NCBI RefSeq assembly: GCF_003350205.1
Contig: NZ_QLLC01000021.1
Coordinates: 25,353-68,766 of the forward strand
Reading direction: 5' to 3'
Source: Brevundimonas bullata
GTDB lineage: Bacteria; Pseudomonadota; Alphaproteobacteria; Caulobacterales; Caulobacteraceae
DNA: 43,414 nt
Numbering within the stretch: position 1 is the stretch's first letter; the number at the start of each line of letters is the position of its first letter. Made by a program: the position numbers and the translations under genes. Below the pieces are notes generated by a model. The model did not search any database. It had not been told where the DNA came from and saw only the letters and a program-made list of their open reading frames with translations. Positions 25,949 through 34,974 of this stretch are shown in pieces.

Positions 25949-26743
25949 TCAGATGGCGAGCGGGATAGGCGCTGTGCGCCTCACGATCAACGGGTGAAGG
26001 GCCGGCGCGGCGCAGATCAGGCTGGTTTGTCGCGGATCGCGACGATTAAAGCACCATGGGCGCCCCATATGGTCGCTGACCCTGGCCCCGGCCTCCTCGG
26101 CGATCAGGGCGCCGGCGCAGACGTCCCAGTCCCATTTGGGGCTGATGGCGATGGCCGCGTCAAAGGCCCCGGCGGCGACCAGGGCCATGCGATAGGCCAG
26201 GGCGTTGCGCTTGGTGAAGCGCATTTCCGGCCAGGGCTCGGCCCATTCGCGCGCCTCCATCAGCCGCGCGTCGGCCAGAAGCTCGGCGTCCTCCAGGGTG
26301 TCGGTGTCCGAGGCGCTGATCGGGCGACCCTGCAACCGGGCGCCGCCGCCCAGCGTGGCCTCGAACATCTCGCCCAGCATGGGGGCGTGGATGACGGCGG
26401 CGACGGGGCGGCCGTCCTCGACCACGGCGATGGGCACGCACCACCACGGCTTGTTCTTCATATAGGCGACGGTGCCGTCGATCGGATCGACCACGAAGAT
26501 GCGCTTCTTCGACAGACGGTCGGCGTTGTCCGCCGTCTCCTCCGACAGCCAGCCATAGTCGGGCCGCGCCGTCAGCAGGGTGTCGCGCAACAGCTGGTCC
26601 ACCGCCAGATCGGCGCTGGTGACGGGCGAACCGCCCTCCTTGGACCAGACCTTCAGCCCCGCCTCGCGATGCTCGAGCGCCAGCTTGCCCGCCGCCAGGG
26701 CCGCGTCGCGGATCAGTTCGAGGTCGGAAGCGAGATCAGTCAT
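25949..26743 (-). CDS. CysQ/inositol-monophosphatase family phosphatase
   Basis: A 264-aa magnesium-dependent phosphatase. The metal site shows LSEET (residues 66-70), DPIDGT (86-91) and WDVCAGALIAEEAG near the C-terminus, the three hallmarks of the FIG/IMPase/3',5'-bisphosphate nucleotidase superfamily. CysQ-like nucleotidase or inositol phosphatase activity cannot be told apart here. The start overlaps the pmbA stop by four bases (ATGA), so translation is coupled. The conserved order with DUF4170 and msbA suggests an envelope-linked role. Confidence 0.92.
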   Translation of the reverse strand: MTDLASDLELIRDAALAAGKLALEHREAGLKVWSKEGGSPVTSADLAVDQLLRDTLLTARPDYGWLSEETADNADRLSKKRIFVVDPIDGTVAYMKNKPWWCVPIAVVEDGRPVAAVIHAPMLGEMFEATLGGGARLQGRPISASDTDTLEDAELLADARLMEAREWAEPWPEMRFTKRNALAYRMALVAAGAFDAAIAISPKWDWDVCAGALIAEEAGARVSDHMGRPWCFNRRDPRQTSLICAAPALHPLIVRRTAPIPLAI

Positions 26744-28086
26744 TTTCCGGCGATAGCCACCGCGTCGAACATCAGGGAGGGGCTGTTGAAGGAACCCCGG
26801 AACTCCAGATCCGATCCGCGCACCAGTCGGGCGTAGAGGTCGATCAGATTGCCCGCCACGGTCACTTCGCTGACCGGATAGGCCAACTCGCCGTTCTCGA
26901 ACCAGAAGCCCGACACCCCCGCCGACCAGTCGCCGTTGTTGGCGTTCAGCGAAGGGCCGAACATGGAGGTGATCAGCAGGCCCGACCCGGCCTCGGTCAT
27001 CAGGCCCGCCTTGTCGTGCTCGCCCGGCGCCAGATGCAGGTTGTGGGTCGAGACGCCGGACGGCCCGGCCAGACCGCGTGAGGCGTGGCCGGTCGAGGAC
27101 ATCCCCAGCTGGGCGGCGGCGGCGCTGTTCAGCAGCCAGGTGGTGATGACGCCGTCCTCGACGATGTTGCGCCGCTCGACCGCCACGCCTTCGTCGTCAA
27201 AGGGGGTCGAGCCCAGGCCGCGCAGGCGGAAGGGATCGTCGATCATGTCGACGCCGGCGGGCAGGACGCGTTGACCCAGCTTGTCCTTCAGGAAGGAGCT
27301 GCCGCGGGCGATGGCCGGGCCGGAAATGGCGCCCAGCAGGGGCGACAGCACCTGCGTCGCGATGCGGTTCTCGAAGATGACCGGGGCGGTGGTCGAGGCG
27401 ATCTTGCGCGGGCCGACGCGGGCTGCGGCGCGCTCACCGGCTTTCAGGCCGATCTCTGCGGCGCCCGGCAGGTCGGACAGGTAGCGGGTCGCCCGGCTCT
27501 CGCCGCCGCGCTCCATGGCCCCGTCCTTTTCAGCGATGACGCCGACGCCCAGCGAGAAGGCGCTGCCCTTATGGCGGCCGTCAAAACCGTGAGACGTGAC
27601 CAGACGCCATTCGCTGGCCGACCAGGAGGCGTGGCCGCCCTCGGACCGGGCCACGCCTTCGACAGACAGGGCGGCGGCCTCGGCCTCGGCGGCGGCGGCT
27701 TCCAGCGCCTCGGCGGTGCGTTCGGACGGGTCGAACAGGTCGAGGTCGGCGTGCGGTCCCTTGGCCAGCCGGTCCTGCGGCGCCAGACCGGCATAGGGAT
27801 CTTCGGGCGCCAGCCGGGCCATGGCCACGGCGCGCTCGACCAGACGGGCGCGGGTCGCGTCGGACAGGTCCGAAGCGGAGACCGTCGCCTGACGCCGCCC
27901 GATGAAGACGCGCAGCCCCAGGTCGCGGGCCTCCTCGCGCTCGACCTCTTCCAGCTCGGCGTTGCGCACGCCGACGGACAGGGAGGCGCGGTGGGCGGAG
28001 ACCGCCTCTGCGGCGTCGGCGCCGGCCTTCAGCGCGGCGGCGACCAGATCATGGAGGATGTCGGGGGAGGGCGTCTTATCGGACAT
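26740..28086 (-). CDS. pmbA: TldE/PmbA-family protein
   Basis: A 448-aa member of the TldD/PmbA (TldE) family. TldE partners TldD in a peptidase that matures small peptides such as microcins; TldE itself lacks the metal motif. No HExxxH is visible here, which agrees with the TldE side. Typical stretches are RRQATVSASDLS, FENRIATQVLSPLLGAISG, RGLGSTPFDDEGV and a C-terminal GSFNSPSLMFDAVAIAGK. The ATG at 28086 removes 27 upstream residues that are encoded partly by a repeat element. Confidence 0.92.
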   Translation of the reverse strand: MSDKTPSPDILHDLVAAALKAGADAAEAVSAHRASLSVGVRNAELEEVEREEARDLGLRVFIGRRQATVSASDLSDATRARLVERAVAMARLAPEDPYAGLAPQDRLAKGPHADLDLFDPSERTAEALEAAAAEAEAAALSVEGVARSEGGHASWSASEWRLVTSHGFDGRHKGSAFSLGVGVIAEKDGAMERGGESRATRYLSDLPGAAEIGLKAGERAAARVGPRKIASTTAPVIFENRIATQVLSPLLGAISGPAIARGSSFLKDKLGQRVLPAGVDMIDDPFRLRGLGSTPFDDEGVAVERRNIVEDGVITTWLLNSAAAAQLGMSSTGHASRGLAGPSGVSTHNLHLAPGEHDKAGLMTEAGSGLLITSMFGPSLNANNGDWSAGVSGFWFENGELAYPVSEVTVAGNLIDLYARLVRGSDLEFRGSFNSPSLMFDAVAIAGK

Positions 28087-28135
28087 GCCCCGATATGGCG
28101 GACGGAACTCCGACCTGCAACAGGTGCGACGCATA

Positions 28136-28205
28136 CCCTCTCCCGTCGGGAGAGGGCTTGAGCGCACGCGAGCGAAGCGAGTGTTCTTGCGCGAAAGGGT
28201 GAGGG
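28136..28205 (+). repeat. Interspersed repeat, left copy
   Basis: A 70-bp unit with a CCCTCTCCCGTCGGGAGAGG hairpin at one end and GCGAAAGGGTGAGGG at the other. An inverted relative lies at 28280-28347. It sits upstream of pmbA and is intergenic. Confidence 0.75.
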
Positions 28206-28279
28206 GCTAAGCGATCAGTCGGCGTGAGCCGCTGCGAAAGGAGCTTGGCGGCGATTTCAGAGGATTTTCAGGCGGACGA

Positions 28280-28347
28280 CCCTCACCCTTTCGCCGCACC
28301 AATCGCTGCGCTCTTGGAGGCTCAAGCCCTCTCCCATCGGGAGAGGG
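28280..28347 (-). repeat. Interspersed repeat, right copy (inverted)
   Basis: The reverse complement shares CCCTCTCCC, GGGAGAGGGCTTGAGC and GCGAAAGGGTGAGGG with the left copy, while the middle differs. It ends two bases before the MAPEG gene stop and may serve as its terminator-like hairpin. Confidence 0.75.
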
Positions 28348-28349
28348 AT

Positions 28350-28745
28350 TTACAGGACCGACCAGGCGATCAGGCTGACCGACGCCACCAGCAGGGCCAG
28401 CCAGGTCAGGACCATCCCCGTCACCCGGCCCAGCGACGGCCCCTTCTGGAACAGCAGACCCAAGGCGTGGATGGCCCGGCCCGCGAATAGCACGCCGCCG
28501 ACGCCGTGGATCAGCAGGGGCGGCGCGCCGACGAATGCCAGCAGGATCAGGCCGCAGATGCCCGCCGGGATGTATTCCGCCGCGTTGCCGAAGGCCCGGA
28601 CGGCGGGCGTCATCTCGGGATTTCCGCCGTCCCCAAACTCGATCAGATGCCGACGCCGACGGCTGACCACGACGCTGGACAGCACCAGCAGCAGCAGGAT
28701 CAGCAGCCCGCCCCACAGGGTCGCGGCTTGAATCGAGGGGACCAT
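28350..28745 (-). CDS. MAPEG family membrane protein
   Basis: A 131-aa protein with about four membrane helices and the MAPEG pattern: a basic loop (VSRRRRHLIEFGDGGNPEM), RAFGNAAEYIP and FAGRAIHALGL. The family includes glutathione-dependent membrane enzymes; many bacterial members are uncharacterised. ATG 28745 follows GGAG by about eight bases; a GTG at 28751 overlapping the M14 peptidase stop is an alternative. Probably co-transcribed with the peptidase. Confidence 0.85.
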   Translation of the reverse strand: MVPSIQAATLWGGLLILLLLVLSSVVVSRRRRHLIEFGDGGNPEMTPAVRAFGNAAEYIPAGICGLILLAFVGAPPLLIHGVGGVLFAGRAIHALGLLFQKGPSLGRVTGMVLTWLALLVASVSLIAWSVL

Positions 28746-28747
28746 GC

Positions 28748-30583
28748 TCACTTCTCCCGTCCGACCGGATAGAGGCGGAAGCGCTGATCGTAGAAGGGCG
28801 TGCGCTCATAGAACCAGGCCAGACGGGCGTCGCCGTCGGCGGCGAAGGCGGGCTCGGCCGCCAGCTTGGCCTCGAACTCGGCCTTCAGCGCCGGATCAGC
28901 CGCCAGCATCTTCTCGGCCAGCGGCGCGATGGCGTAGGCCTCGATGTATTCGACGCGGTTCAGCACCTCGGGGAACATGCCCCAGGCGAAGAAGCTCTCT
29001 GACGACTGCGGCTCCAACAGCAGGATGGCGACGTCGCCCATCGGCTGATCGGTCGGCACGCGCACCGAACCGACGGGGAAGGTCCAGTCCTGGGCCTCGG
29101 CGCGAACCTCGCCGACCGTGATCGGCACATGGGCTTCATTGGTGCGGCCCGACACCTTGGGGTCGACCAGGCGCAGCATGTCGACGGCCACCGTGCGTGG
29201 CGCGTCCAGGGCCTCCATCTGCACGCCGTGCATCTTCAATCGCTCGATCAGGTCGGCGCGATAGGACGGCACCCAGTAGGCGGTCGGGCGCTTCAGCGTC
29301 AGGGTCGGGTGCGAACCGAAGTAGGGCACCTGCCACAGCTCCGGGTCTGGCTGACCCAGCCAGCGCAGTTCGGGACGGCCCGAGGCGGCGCTGTCGTAGG
29401 TGTCATAGAGGATGCCCTTGAAGGCGCGCATCCGCGTCGGCTGCTCGTCGCCCTTGAAGTTGGCGGGCAGTTCGGCGGGGCGCAGGGCGCGGTCGGCGCT
29501 GATGGCGGCGCGCAGGGTCTGCGCCTTCTCGGCCAGAACCTTCAGGGCTTGTTCCAGGAAGACATAGGTTCCCAGCACCCGCTGCTCGTGCGGCTTCAGG
29601 CTGTGGTTCTCGATCAGGATGGTCGGGACGTGGGCCGCCGAGCCCCAGCCGTTGGAATAGCGCTCGCCCAGACCGCCGTCGTTCATCCCCTTCTTCGGGT
29701 CGCGGTCGTCGATGGCGAAGACCAGTTCGCCGGGGATGTGGCCCTGAGCCTCCAGGGCGGCGTTCATTTCGGGCTTGAAGGCCTCGTCCAGCCATTTTGC
29801 GATGGCCGGGCTGCGGCTCCAGACCCCGTCCTCGCCGTTGTAGCCATAGGTGACGTCGTATTGATAATCGATGCCGTCGGTGACGTGGATGTCGACGTAG
29901 AGGTCGGGCTGATACTTGTGGATCAGGCCCATGACGGCCTGCATCTCGGCCTGATCCAGCTTCATGAAGTCGCGGTTCAGGTTCTGGTTGGTCGCCGTGT
30001 GACGCCAGCCCTGGTTGCGCGGCCCGCGCTGGTTGGGCCGCGAATAGGGGCCGGTGCGCTCATGCCCGTCCACGCTCAGGATCGGGATCAGGATCAGGTT
30101 TGCCCGGTCCAGCAGGCCGTCCTTGCCGTAGAAGGCCATGTCGCGCAGCAGCATCATGCCCGCGTCCTTGCCGTCGATCTCGCCCGGGTGGATGCCGGCC
30201 TGGGCCAGCAGGACGGGCTTGGACGGGTCCAGCGTCGCCCCATCCTTGGACGCGATCACTGCATAGAGGGGGCGGCCCTCCGGCGAGACGCCGAACTGCT
30301 CGATGCGGATCAGATCGCTGGCCGCGTCCAGCCGGTCGAACCAGGCGCGGGTGTCGGCATAGGAGGGCGAGAAGTCATGCGCCGCATCCGCCTCGAAGGC
30401 CGTGACCCAGGGATCGGACGCATCGCGCAGCAGGGCCCTGGACGCCCCGCTCCACGCGGGCGCGGGCGGCAGGAAGGCCTGATCCCAGGGCGCAACGTTC
30501 GGAACGGAAGCGGGCGGGGTCTGGGACATGGCGGGACTCGCAAGCGTCAGCAGCAGGGCGGCGGCCAGGAGGCGATGCGACAT
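28748..30583 (-). CDS. Secreted M14-family zinc carboxypeptidase-like protein
   Basis: A 611-aa protein with a cleavable signal peptide (ASPAMSQ near residue 20) and an M14 metallopeptidase domain: HxxE in AQAGIHPGEIDGKD (H132, E135) and a third ligand in YVDIHVTDG (H233). A long C-terminal half follows that is common in this M14 subgroup. GGAG five bases before ATG 30583 fixes the start; the frame upstream is antisense to ubiD and is not coding. Likely periplasmic or outer-membrane peptide processing; substrate unknown. Confidence 0.9.
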   Translation of the reverse strand: MSHRLLAAALLLTLASPAMSQTPPASVPNVAPWDQAFLPPAPAWSGASRALLRDASDPWVTAFEADAAHDFSPSYADTRAWFDRLDAASDLIRIEQFGVSPEGRPLYAVIASKDGATLDPSKPVLLAQAGIHPGEIDGKDAGMMLLRDMAFYGKDGLLDRANLILIPILSVDGHERTGPYSRPNQRGPRNQGWRHTATNQNLNRDFMKLDQAEMQAVMGLIHKYQPDLYVDIHVTDGIDYQYDVTYGYNGEDGVWSRSPAIAKWLDEAFKPEMNAALEAQGHIPGELVFAIDDRDPKKGMNDGGLGERYSNGWGSAAHVPTILIENHSLKPHEQRVLGTYVFLEQALKVLAEKAQTLRAAISADRALRPAELPANFKGDEQPTRMRAFKGILYDTYDSAASGRPELRWLGQPDPELWQVPYFGSHPTLTLKRPTAYWVPSYRADLIERLKMHGVQMEALDAPRTVAVDMLRLVDPKVSGRTNEAHVPITVGEVRAEAQDWTFPVGSVRVPTDQPMGDVAILLLEPQSSESFFAWGMFPEVLNRVEYIEAYAIAPLAEKMLAADPALKAEFEAKLAAEPAFAADGDARLAWFYERTPFYDQRFRLYPVGREK

Positions 30584-30690
30584 GAGGGCTCCGGAACCAC
30601 GCAAAAAATGAAGCGCGACCTTAACCCTCTTCGCCTCGATTTCCAGACCGTGTGAACCCTTTGTCCAGAACCGCGCCCCGACGCGAGCCG

Positions 30691-32220
30691 CTATTTCCAG
30701 ATCGGCGTCTTGTCGCCCGGCAAGCCCAGACGGTCCCACAGGTCGTTGACCCGCTCGACCACGGCCTCGTCCATGCGAATTTCTTCGCCCCATTCGCGCT
30801 TGGTCTCGGGCTCCCACTTGTCGGTGGCGTCCAGGCCGATCTTGGACCCCAGGCCGCTCTCGGGGCTGGCGAAGTCCAGATAGTCGATCGGGGTGTTCTC
30901 GATGACGGTGATGTCGCGGGCCGGGTCCATCTTGGTCGAGATGGCCCACATCACATCCTTCCAGTCGCGGGCGTTGATGTCGTGGTCCACGACGATGATC
31001 CACTTGGTGTACATGAACTGCCGCAGATAGCTCCAGCAGCCCATCATCACCCGCTTGGCGTGACCCGGATAGGCCTTCTTCATCGACACCACGGCGATGC
31101 GATAGCTGCACCCCTCGGGCGGCAGCCAGAAGTCGACGATCTCGGGGAACTGCTGGCGGATCAGCGGGATGAAGACCTCGTTCAGCGCCTCGCCCAGCAC
31201 GCTCGGCTCGTCCGGCGGACGGCCGGTGAAGGTGGTCAGATAGATGGGGTCACGGCGCATGGTGATGGCCGTCACCTGGAAGACCGGGAACTTCTCGACC
31301 GAGTTGTAATAGCCGGTGTGGTCGCCGTAGGGGCCTTCGTCCTCGAACTCGTCCAGCAGGACGTGGCCTTCCAGCACGATCTCGGCGTTGGCCGGCACCA
31401 TCAGCGGCACGGTCTTGCATGGGACCAGCTCGGCCTTGGAGCCGCGCATCAGGCCGGCGAACTGATACTCCGACAGAGTGTCCGGCACCGGGGTCACGGC
31501 GGCCAGGATGGTCCCCGGATCGGCGCCCAGAACCACGGCGCAGGGCAGGGGCTCCCGCTTGCCCGCCTTCTTGTGCCGGGCATAGTGCTGGGCCCCGCCG
31601 CGATGGGCCAGCCAGCGCATGATGGCCTTGTCCTTGCCCAGGACCTGCATCCGATAGATGCCCAGGTTGAAGTCGTCCTCGCGGTCGTCTGACGGCCCCT
31701 TGGTCACGACCAGGCCCCAGGTGATCAGGGGCGCGGGCTCGCCGGGCCAGCAGCCTTGAATGGGAAGCGACGTCAGGTCGATCTGATCGCCCTTCAGCAC
31801 CACCTCCTGCACCGGGGCCTTCTTCACCGTCTTGGGCCGCATCGACATGACGGTCTTGGCCAGGGGCAGCATCTCCATGGCGTCGGAGAAGCCGCGCGGC
31901 GGCGTCGGGTTGCGCAGGAAGGCCAGCAGTTCGCCAACCTCGCGCAACTCGCCCGCCGTGGTGCGTTGCTTGCCCTCCAGCGTCACGCCCATGGCCACCC
32001 GCTTCACCGTGCCGAACAGGTTGGCCAGGCAGGGGATGGGGCTGATCGAGCCGTCGGGCATGACCGGCTTTTCGAACAGGACCGCCGGGCCGCCGTTACG
32101 CAGCAGCCGGGTCTGAATCTCGCTCATCTCCAGATGGGTGGAGACGGGTTCGGAGACGCGAACCAGTTCGCCATCGGCTTCGAGGACAGCGATGAAATCG
32201 CGCAGGGACTTGTAGGCCAT
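30691..32220 (-). CDS. ubiD: UbiD family prenylated-FMN decarboxylase
   Basis: A 509-aa UbiD-type decarboxylase. Typical blocks are [47 protein letters not shown] and [12 protein letters not shown], with the expected length. In ubiquinone biosynthesis it removes the carboxyl group of octaprenyl-4-hydroxybenzoate and needs prenyl-FMN made by UbiX, which is not in the window. ATG 32220 ([10 protein letters not shown]) is the family start; a longer frame upstream overlaps the next gene. Confidence 0.93.
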   Translation of the reverse strand: MAYKSLRDFIAVLEADGELVRVSEPVSTHLEMSEIQTRLLRNGGPAVLFEKPVMPDGSISPIPCLANLFGTVKRVAMGVTLEGKQRTTAGELREVGELLAFLRNPTPPRGFSDAMEMLPLAKTVMSMRPKTVKKAPVQEVVLKGDQIDLTSLPIQGCWPGEPAPLITWGLVVTKGPSDDREDDFNLGIYRMQVLGKDKAIMRWLAHRGGAQHYARHKKAGKREPLPCAVVLGADPGTILAAVTPVPDTLSEYQFAGLMRGSKAELVPCKTVPLMVPANAEIVLEGHVLLDEFEDEGPYGDHTGYYNSVEKFPVFQVTAITMRRDPIYLTTFTGRPPDEPSVLGEALNEVFIPLIRQQFPEIVDFWLPPEGCSYRIAVVSMKKAYPGHAKRVMMGCWSYLRQFMYTKWIIVVDHDINARDWKDVMWAISTKMDPARDITVIENTPIDYLDFASPESGLGSKIGLDATDKWEPETKREWGEEIRMDEAVVERVNDLWDRLGLPGDKTPIWK

Positions 32221-32230
32221 GCGCTGACGC

Positions 32231-32869
32231 TTAGGCGGCAATCGTGCGTCTGTCACGCCGTCCGAAGGTGCGATCAAGCGTCACGATGATCAGGCCGACG
32301 ATCAGGAAGAAGATCAACAGGCCGACGAAGTTCAGCAGCACCCGCCCCAGACCCAAAGCGCCGACGTCCACGAAGGGATAGGGCCACCAACCGCTCAGCG
32401 CGCCGTGGATCAGGGTCCAGCCGCCGTAGATCAGCGGAAAGATCAGCCACTTGGCCGGATCCTTCCAGTTCAGACGGCCCTTGGGCGCGAACAGCAGCCA
32501 GTCCAGAACAAAGGCGGCGGGCATGACGTAGTGCAGCAGGCTGTTGCCTAGCAGGGCTAGGCCTTGAGGGTTCCAGGTCGGGGCCAGCAGGAAGTGGTAC
32601 ACCACACCGACCACGACGATATACATGGCCATGGCCGCGCGAACGGCTTCGCCCGCGAACCAGCGCCCCAGCCGAGTGTTCGGCGCCACGACCGGCGCCG
32701 TCAGGGCCAGGGCCACCAGAACATTGCTCAGAATGGTGAAGTAGCTGAAGAAGTTCAGCGTCAGCTCGCCCGCGCTGCTGTCGGGGTTATCCGCCAGCGT
32801 CACCCCATACTGAAGCGCCACGGCGAACCAGCCGACGCAGGCGAAGACGGCGCGATAGAGGCGGGCCAT
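32231..32869 (-). CDS. Pr6Pr family integral membrane protein
   Basis: A 212-aa protein with about six membrane helices. The pattern [49 protein letters not shown] and a WPYPFVD motif matches the Pr6Pr membrane family. Function is not established. ATG 32869 shares its A with the TGA of the preceding HTH gene (TGATG), so translation is probably coupled. Confidence 0.8.
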   Translation of the reverse strand: MARLYRAVFACVGWFAVALQYGVTLADNPDSSAGELTLNFFSYFTILSNVLVALALTAPVVAPNTRLGRWFAGEAVRAAMAMYIVVVGVVYHFLLAPTWNPQGLALLGNSLLHYVMPAAFVLDWLLFAPKGRLNWKDPAKWLIFPLIYGGWTLIHGALSGWWPYPFVDVGALGLGRVLLNFVGLLIFFLIVGLIIVTLDRTFGRRDRRTIAA

Positions 32870-33117
32870 CAATATTCAGGCCTGTCGGCTGCCAGCGCCC
32901 ACACCGGCAGGTGCAGGGCGCGGGTGGCGGCGTCGATGCCGGCGGAATCCAGATGTTCTCGCCCCGCCTCGACCCGACGCAGGGCCTCGGGCGTCAGGTC
33001 GAGGGCGGCGGCCAGATCCTCGGCCGCGACGCCGCGCTGGTCACGCCAGCGCCGGATGCGGGCGCCGACGACGGCGTCCATCGGATCAATCCCCGGAAAG
33101 CCCAGAACCGAACCCAT
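32869..33117 (-). CDS. Small helix-turn-helix (XRE-like) protein
   Basis: An 82-aa protein with an HTH of the Cro/CI type: VGARIRRWRDQRGVAAEDLA, AALDLTPEALRRVEAGREHL. It is close to a bare HTH domain with no sensor part. AGGAGG about six bases before ATG 33117 gives a strong start, and a larger frame reading upstream is false. It overlaps the Pr6Pr gene, so it may regulate its own operon; that is inference. Confidence 0.75.
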   Translation of the reverse strand: MGSVLGFPGIDPMDAVVGARIRRWRDQRGVAAEDLAAALDLTPEALRRVEAGREHLDSAGIDAATRALHLPVWALAADRPEY

Positions 33118-33118
33118 G

Positions 33119-33133
33119 GCGTCCTCCTGACGC
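33119..33133 (-). promoter_or_regulatory. Hairpin presenting the Shine-Dalgarno of the HTH gene
   Basis: On the minus strand GCGTC-AGGAG-GACGC forms a 5-bp stem with the AGGAGG ribosome site in loop and stem, ending one base before the start codon. This could limit initiation. Confidence 0.45.
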
Positions 33134-33155
33134 GGGCGCCTATGACGCTGTGAGG

Positions 33156-34010
33156 TCAGGCATCCTGATCCCATTGGAAGGCCGCGTCCAGCCAGTCGCC
33201 CAGGCGACCGTCGGCACGGGCCAGGGCGTGGATGCGCGTCATCTCCTCCGCCGACAGTTCGAAGTCGAAGATGTCGAAATTCTCCGCCGCGCGGCTCTCC
33301 TTGGCGGTGCGCGGAATGGCGATGACGCCCTGCGGGATGATCCAGCGCAGGACGACCTGACCATTCGCCTTGCCGTGGGCCTTGGCGATCTCGCCGATCA
33401 CCGCGTCCTCGGCGATCTTGCCCTGAGCCAGCGGCGACCAAGCGGTGATGGACGACCCCAGCTCGCGCGCCGTCTCGATCAGGGTCTTCTGCGACAGATA
33501 GGGATGATACTCGACCTGGTTGGTGATCAGCGGCGCCTTGGACAGCCCGGCCGCCTCGCGGAACTGGCTTGAGGGGAAGTTCGACAGGCCGATGTGCTTG
33601 GTGAGACCCTTCTCCTGCGCTTCGTTCAGGGCGCCGATGGTCTCCGCCAGCGCCGGCGTCGGCTTGGGCCAGTGCAGCAGCAACAGGTCCGGCGTCAGGC
33701 CCAGGCTGATGGCCGACTCCTCGGCCTGTCGCAGCAGGGCGTCGCGATGGAAGTGCTCGACCCAGATCTTGGTGGTGACGAAGATGTCGTCGCGCGTCAC
33801 GATCCCTTCGGCCACGGCGTCGGCGATGCCGTCGCCCACGGCCTTTTCGTTCTTGTAGATCCAGGCCGTGTCGATGTGACGATAGCCGATGCGCAGGGCC
33901 TCGCGCACCATGCGCCGCGCGTCGTCGGCCTCCAACTGCCAGGTGCCGAAACCGAGAAGCGGAACCTCCACGCCAGAGGCGACGACGGTAGGCTGATCGG
34001 CATAGGGCAT
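33156..34010 (-). CDS. Aldo/keto reductase
   Basis: A 284-aa NADPH-dependent (alpha/beta)8-barrel reductase. The catalytic tetrad is visible: D47 and Y52 in RHIDTAWIYKNE, K81 in TTKIW, H113 in LLLHWPKP. The cofactor-binding IPRTAKESRAAENFD near the C-terminus is also clear. It resembles the 2,5-diketo-gluconate reductase group; the natural substrate is unknown. GGAG seven bases before ATG 34010 supports this start over a longer in-frame one. Confidence 0.93.
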   Translation of the reverse strand: MPYADQPTVVASGVEVPLLGFGTWQLEADDARRMVREALRIGYRHIDTAWIYKNEKAVGDGIADAVAEGIVTRDDIFVTTKIWVEHFHRDALLRQAEESAISLGLTPDLLLLHWPKPTPALAETIGALNEAQEKGLTKHIGLSNFPSSQFREAAGLSKAPLITNQVEYHPYLSQKTLIETARELGSSITAWSPLAQGKIAEDAVIGEIAKAHGKANGQVVLRWIIPQGVIAIPRTAKESRAAENFDIFDFELSAEEMTRIHALARADGRLGDWLDAAFQWDQDA

Positions 34011-34056
34011 GGGTTGGCTCCGCGAAGTCGGGGGAGCGCTCGATATAGGCGCCGGA

Positions 34057-34923
34057 TCAGCCTTCGCCATTGTCCAGCCAGTGGAAAATCCGTTCCCACA
34101 GCGGCTCCATCCCCTTGCGGAAGGCGCCTTCGTGGCCGATGCGGCGTGCGCCGAAGTCGGACGGCGCGTGGACGCTGATCTCGGACGGGGCCTTGGGATA
34201 GACGCTCAGCAGGTCCCGCGCGCTGTTCGGCGTGGCGATGGGATCGTCGGTGAAGATCCACGACCGGATCGGCGCCGTCACCGCCTCGTAATTATGCGGT
34301 CGCAGCGTCGTCTCCAACTCGCGCGAGAAGTATTCCCGCTTCAGGCACCAGCGCCGCCAGGTGGTGAAGACCCCGCGCGGCAGGTCGGTCCCGCCCCACA
34401 GGCCGCCGCCCCTGATATAGCCGTGCCGCATCAGGCTGAACGGCCCAAAACCCATCCAGAAGAAGAGCTCCATCGGATTGTAGGCGCGGTGATGCCCGCC
34501 CCACCAGCCGGTGCCGACCGAGACGAAGGCGTGGCGCTCGATCCGGTCCTGATTGGCCATGAAGCCCAGAAAGTGCCCGCCCACGCTGTGCCCGACATGG
34601 ACGATGCGCAGGCCCGGCGCCGCCGCGATCAGGGCGTCCAGGGCGGCGGGCATGTCCAGCCGCCCCCAGTCAGGATAGTCCATCGCCATGGCCTTCAGAT
34701 CGTCAGGCCGCGACCCAGCGATGCCCCGAAAATCATAGGTCAGCACCGCCGCGCCCTGACCCGCCAGATGCCGTGCGAACCGCTCATAAAAGCCCTTGGG
34801 AAAGCCGGTCCCCGACGACACCAGCACAGCCACCCTCGGCTCAGCCGCCGAGATCAACCGCATCGACAACGGATAGCCGTCGGCGGCGAGGGCGGTGAAG
34901 TCGCGGGTCACGAGCTCGGTCAT
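34057..34923 (-). CDS. Alpha/beta hydrolase family protein
   Basis: A 288-aa protein of the alpha/beta hydrolase fold. The nucleophile elbow is VGHSVGGH (S113), and VLTYDFRGIAGS is the oxyanion/strand region. A C-terminal FGARRIGHEGAFR supplies a plausible catalytic histidine. It resembles uncharacterised serine-hydrolase proteins with a tryptophan/aromatic-rich insert (GWWGGHHRAYNPMELFFWMG). No signal peptide. It is 46 bp upstream of the aldo/keto reductase gene on the same strand. Confidence 0.87.
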   Translation of the reverse strand: MTELVTRDFTALAADGYPLSMRLISAAEPRVAVLVSSGTGFPKGFYERFARHLAGQGAAVLTYDFRGIAGSRPDDLKAMAMDYPDWGRLDMPAALDALIAAAPGLRIVHVGHSVGGHFLGFMANQDRIERHAFVSVGTGWWGGHHRAYNPMELFFWMGFGPFSLMRHGYIRGGGLWGGTDLPRGVFTTWRRWCLKREYFSRELETTLRPHNYEAVTAPIRSWIFTDDPIATPNSARDLLSVYPKAPSEISVHAPSDFGARRIGHEGAFRKGMEPLWERIFHWLDNGEG

Positions 34924-34974
34924 AGGGTCCGTCCTGTTTAGAAATGAACTCTAGGCGATTGACGCGAGGTCAGG

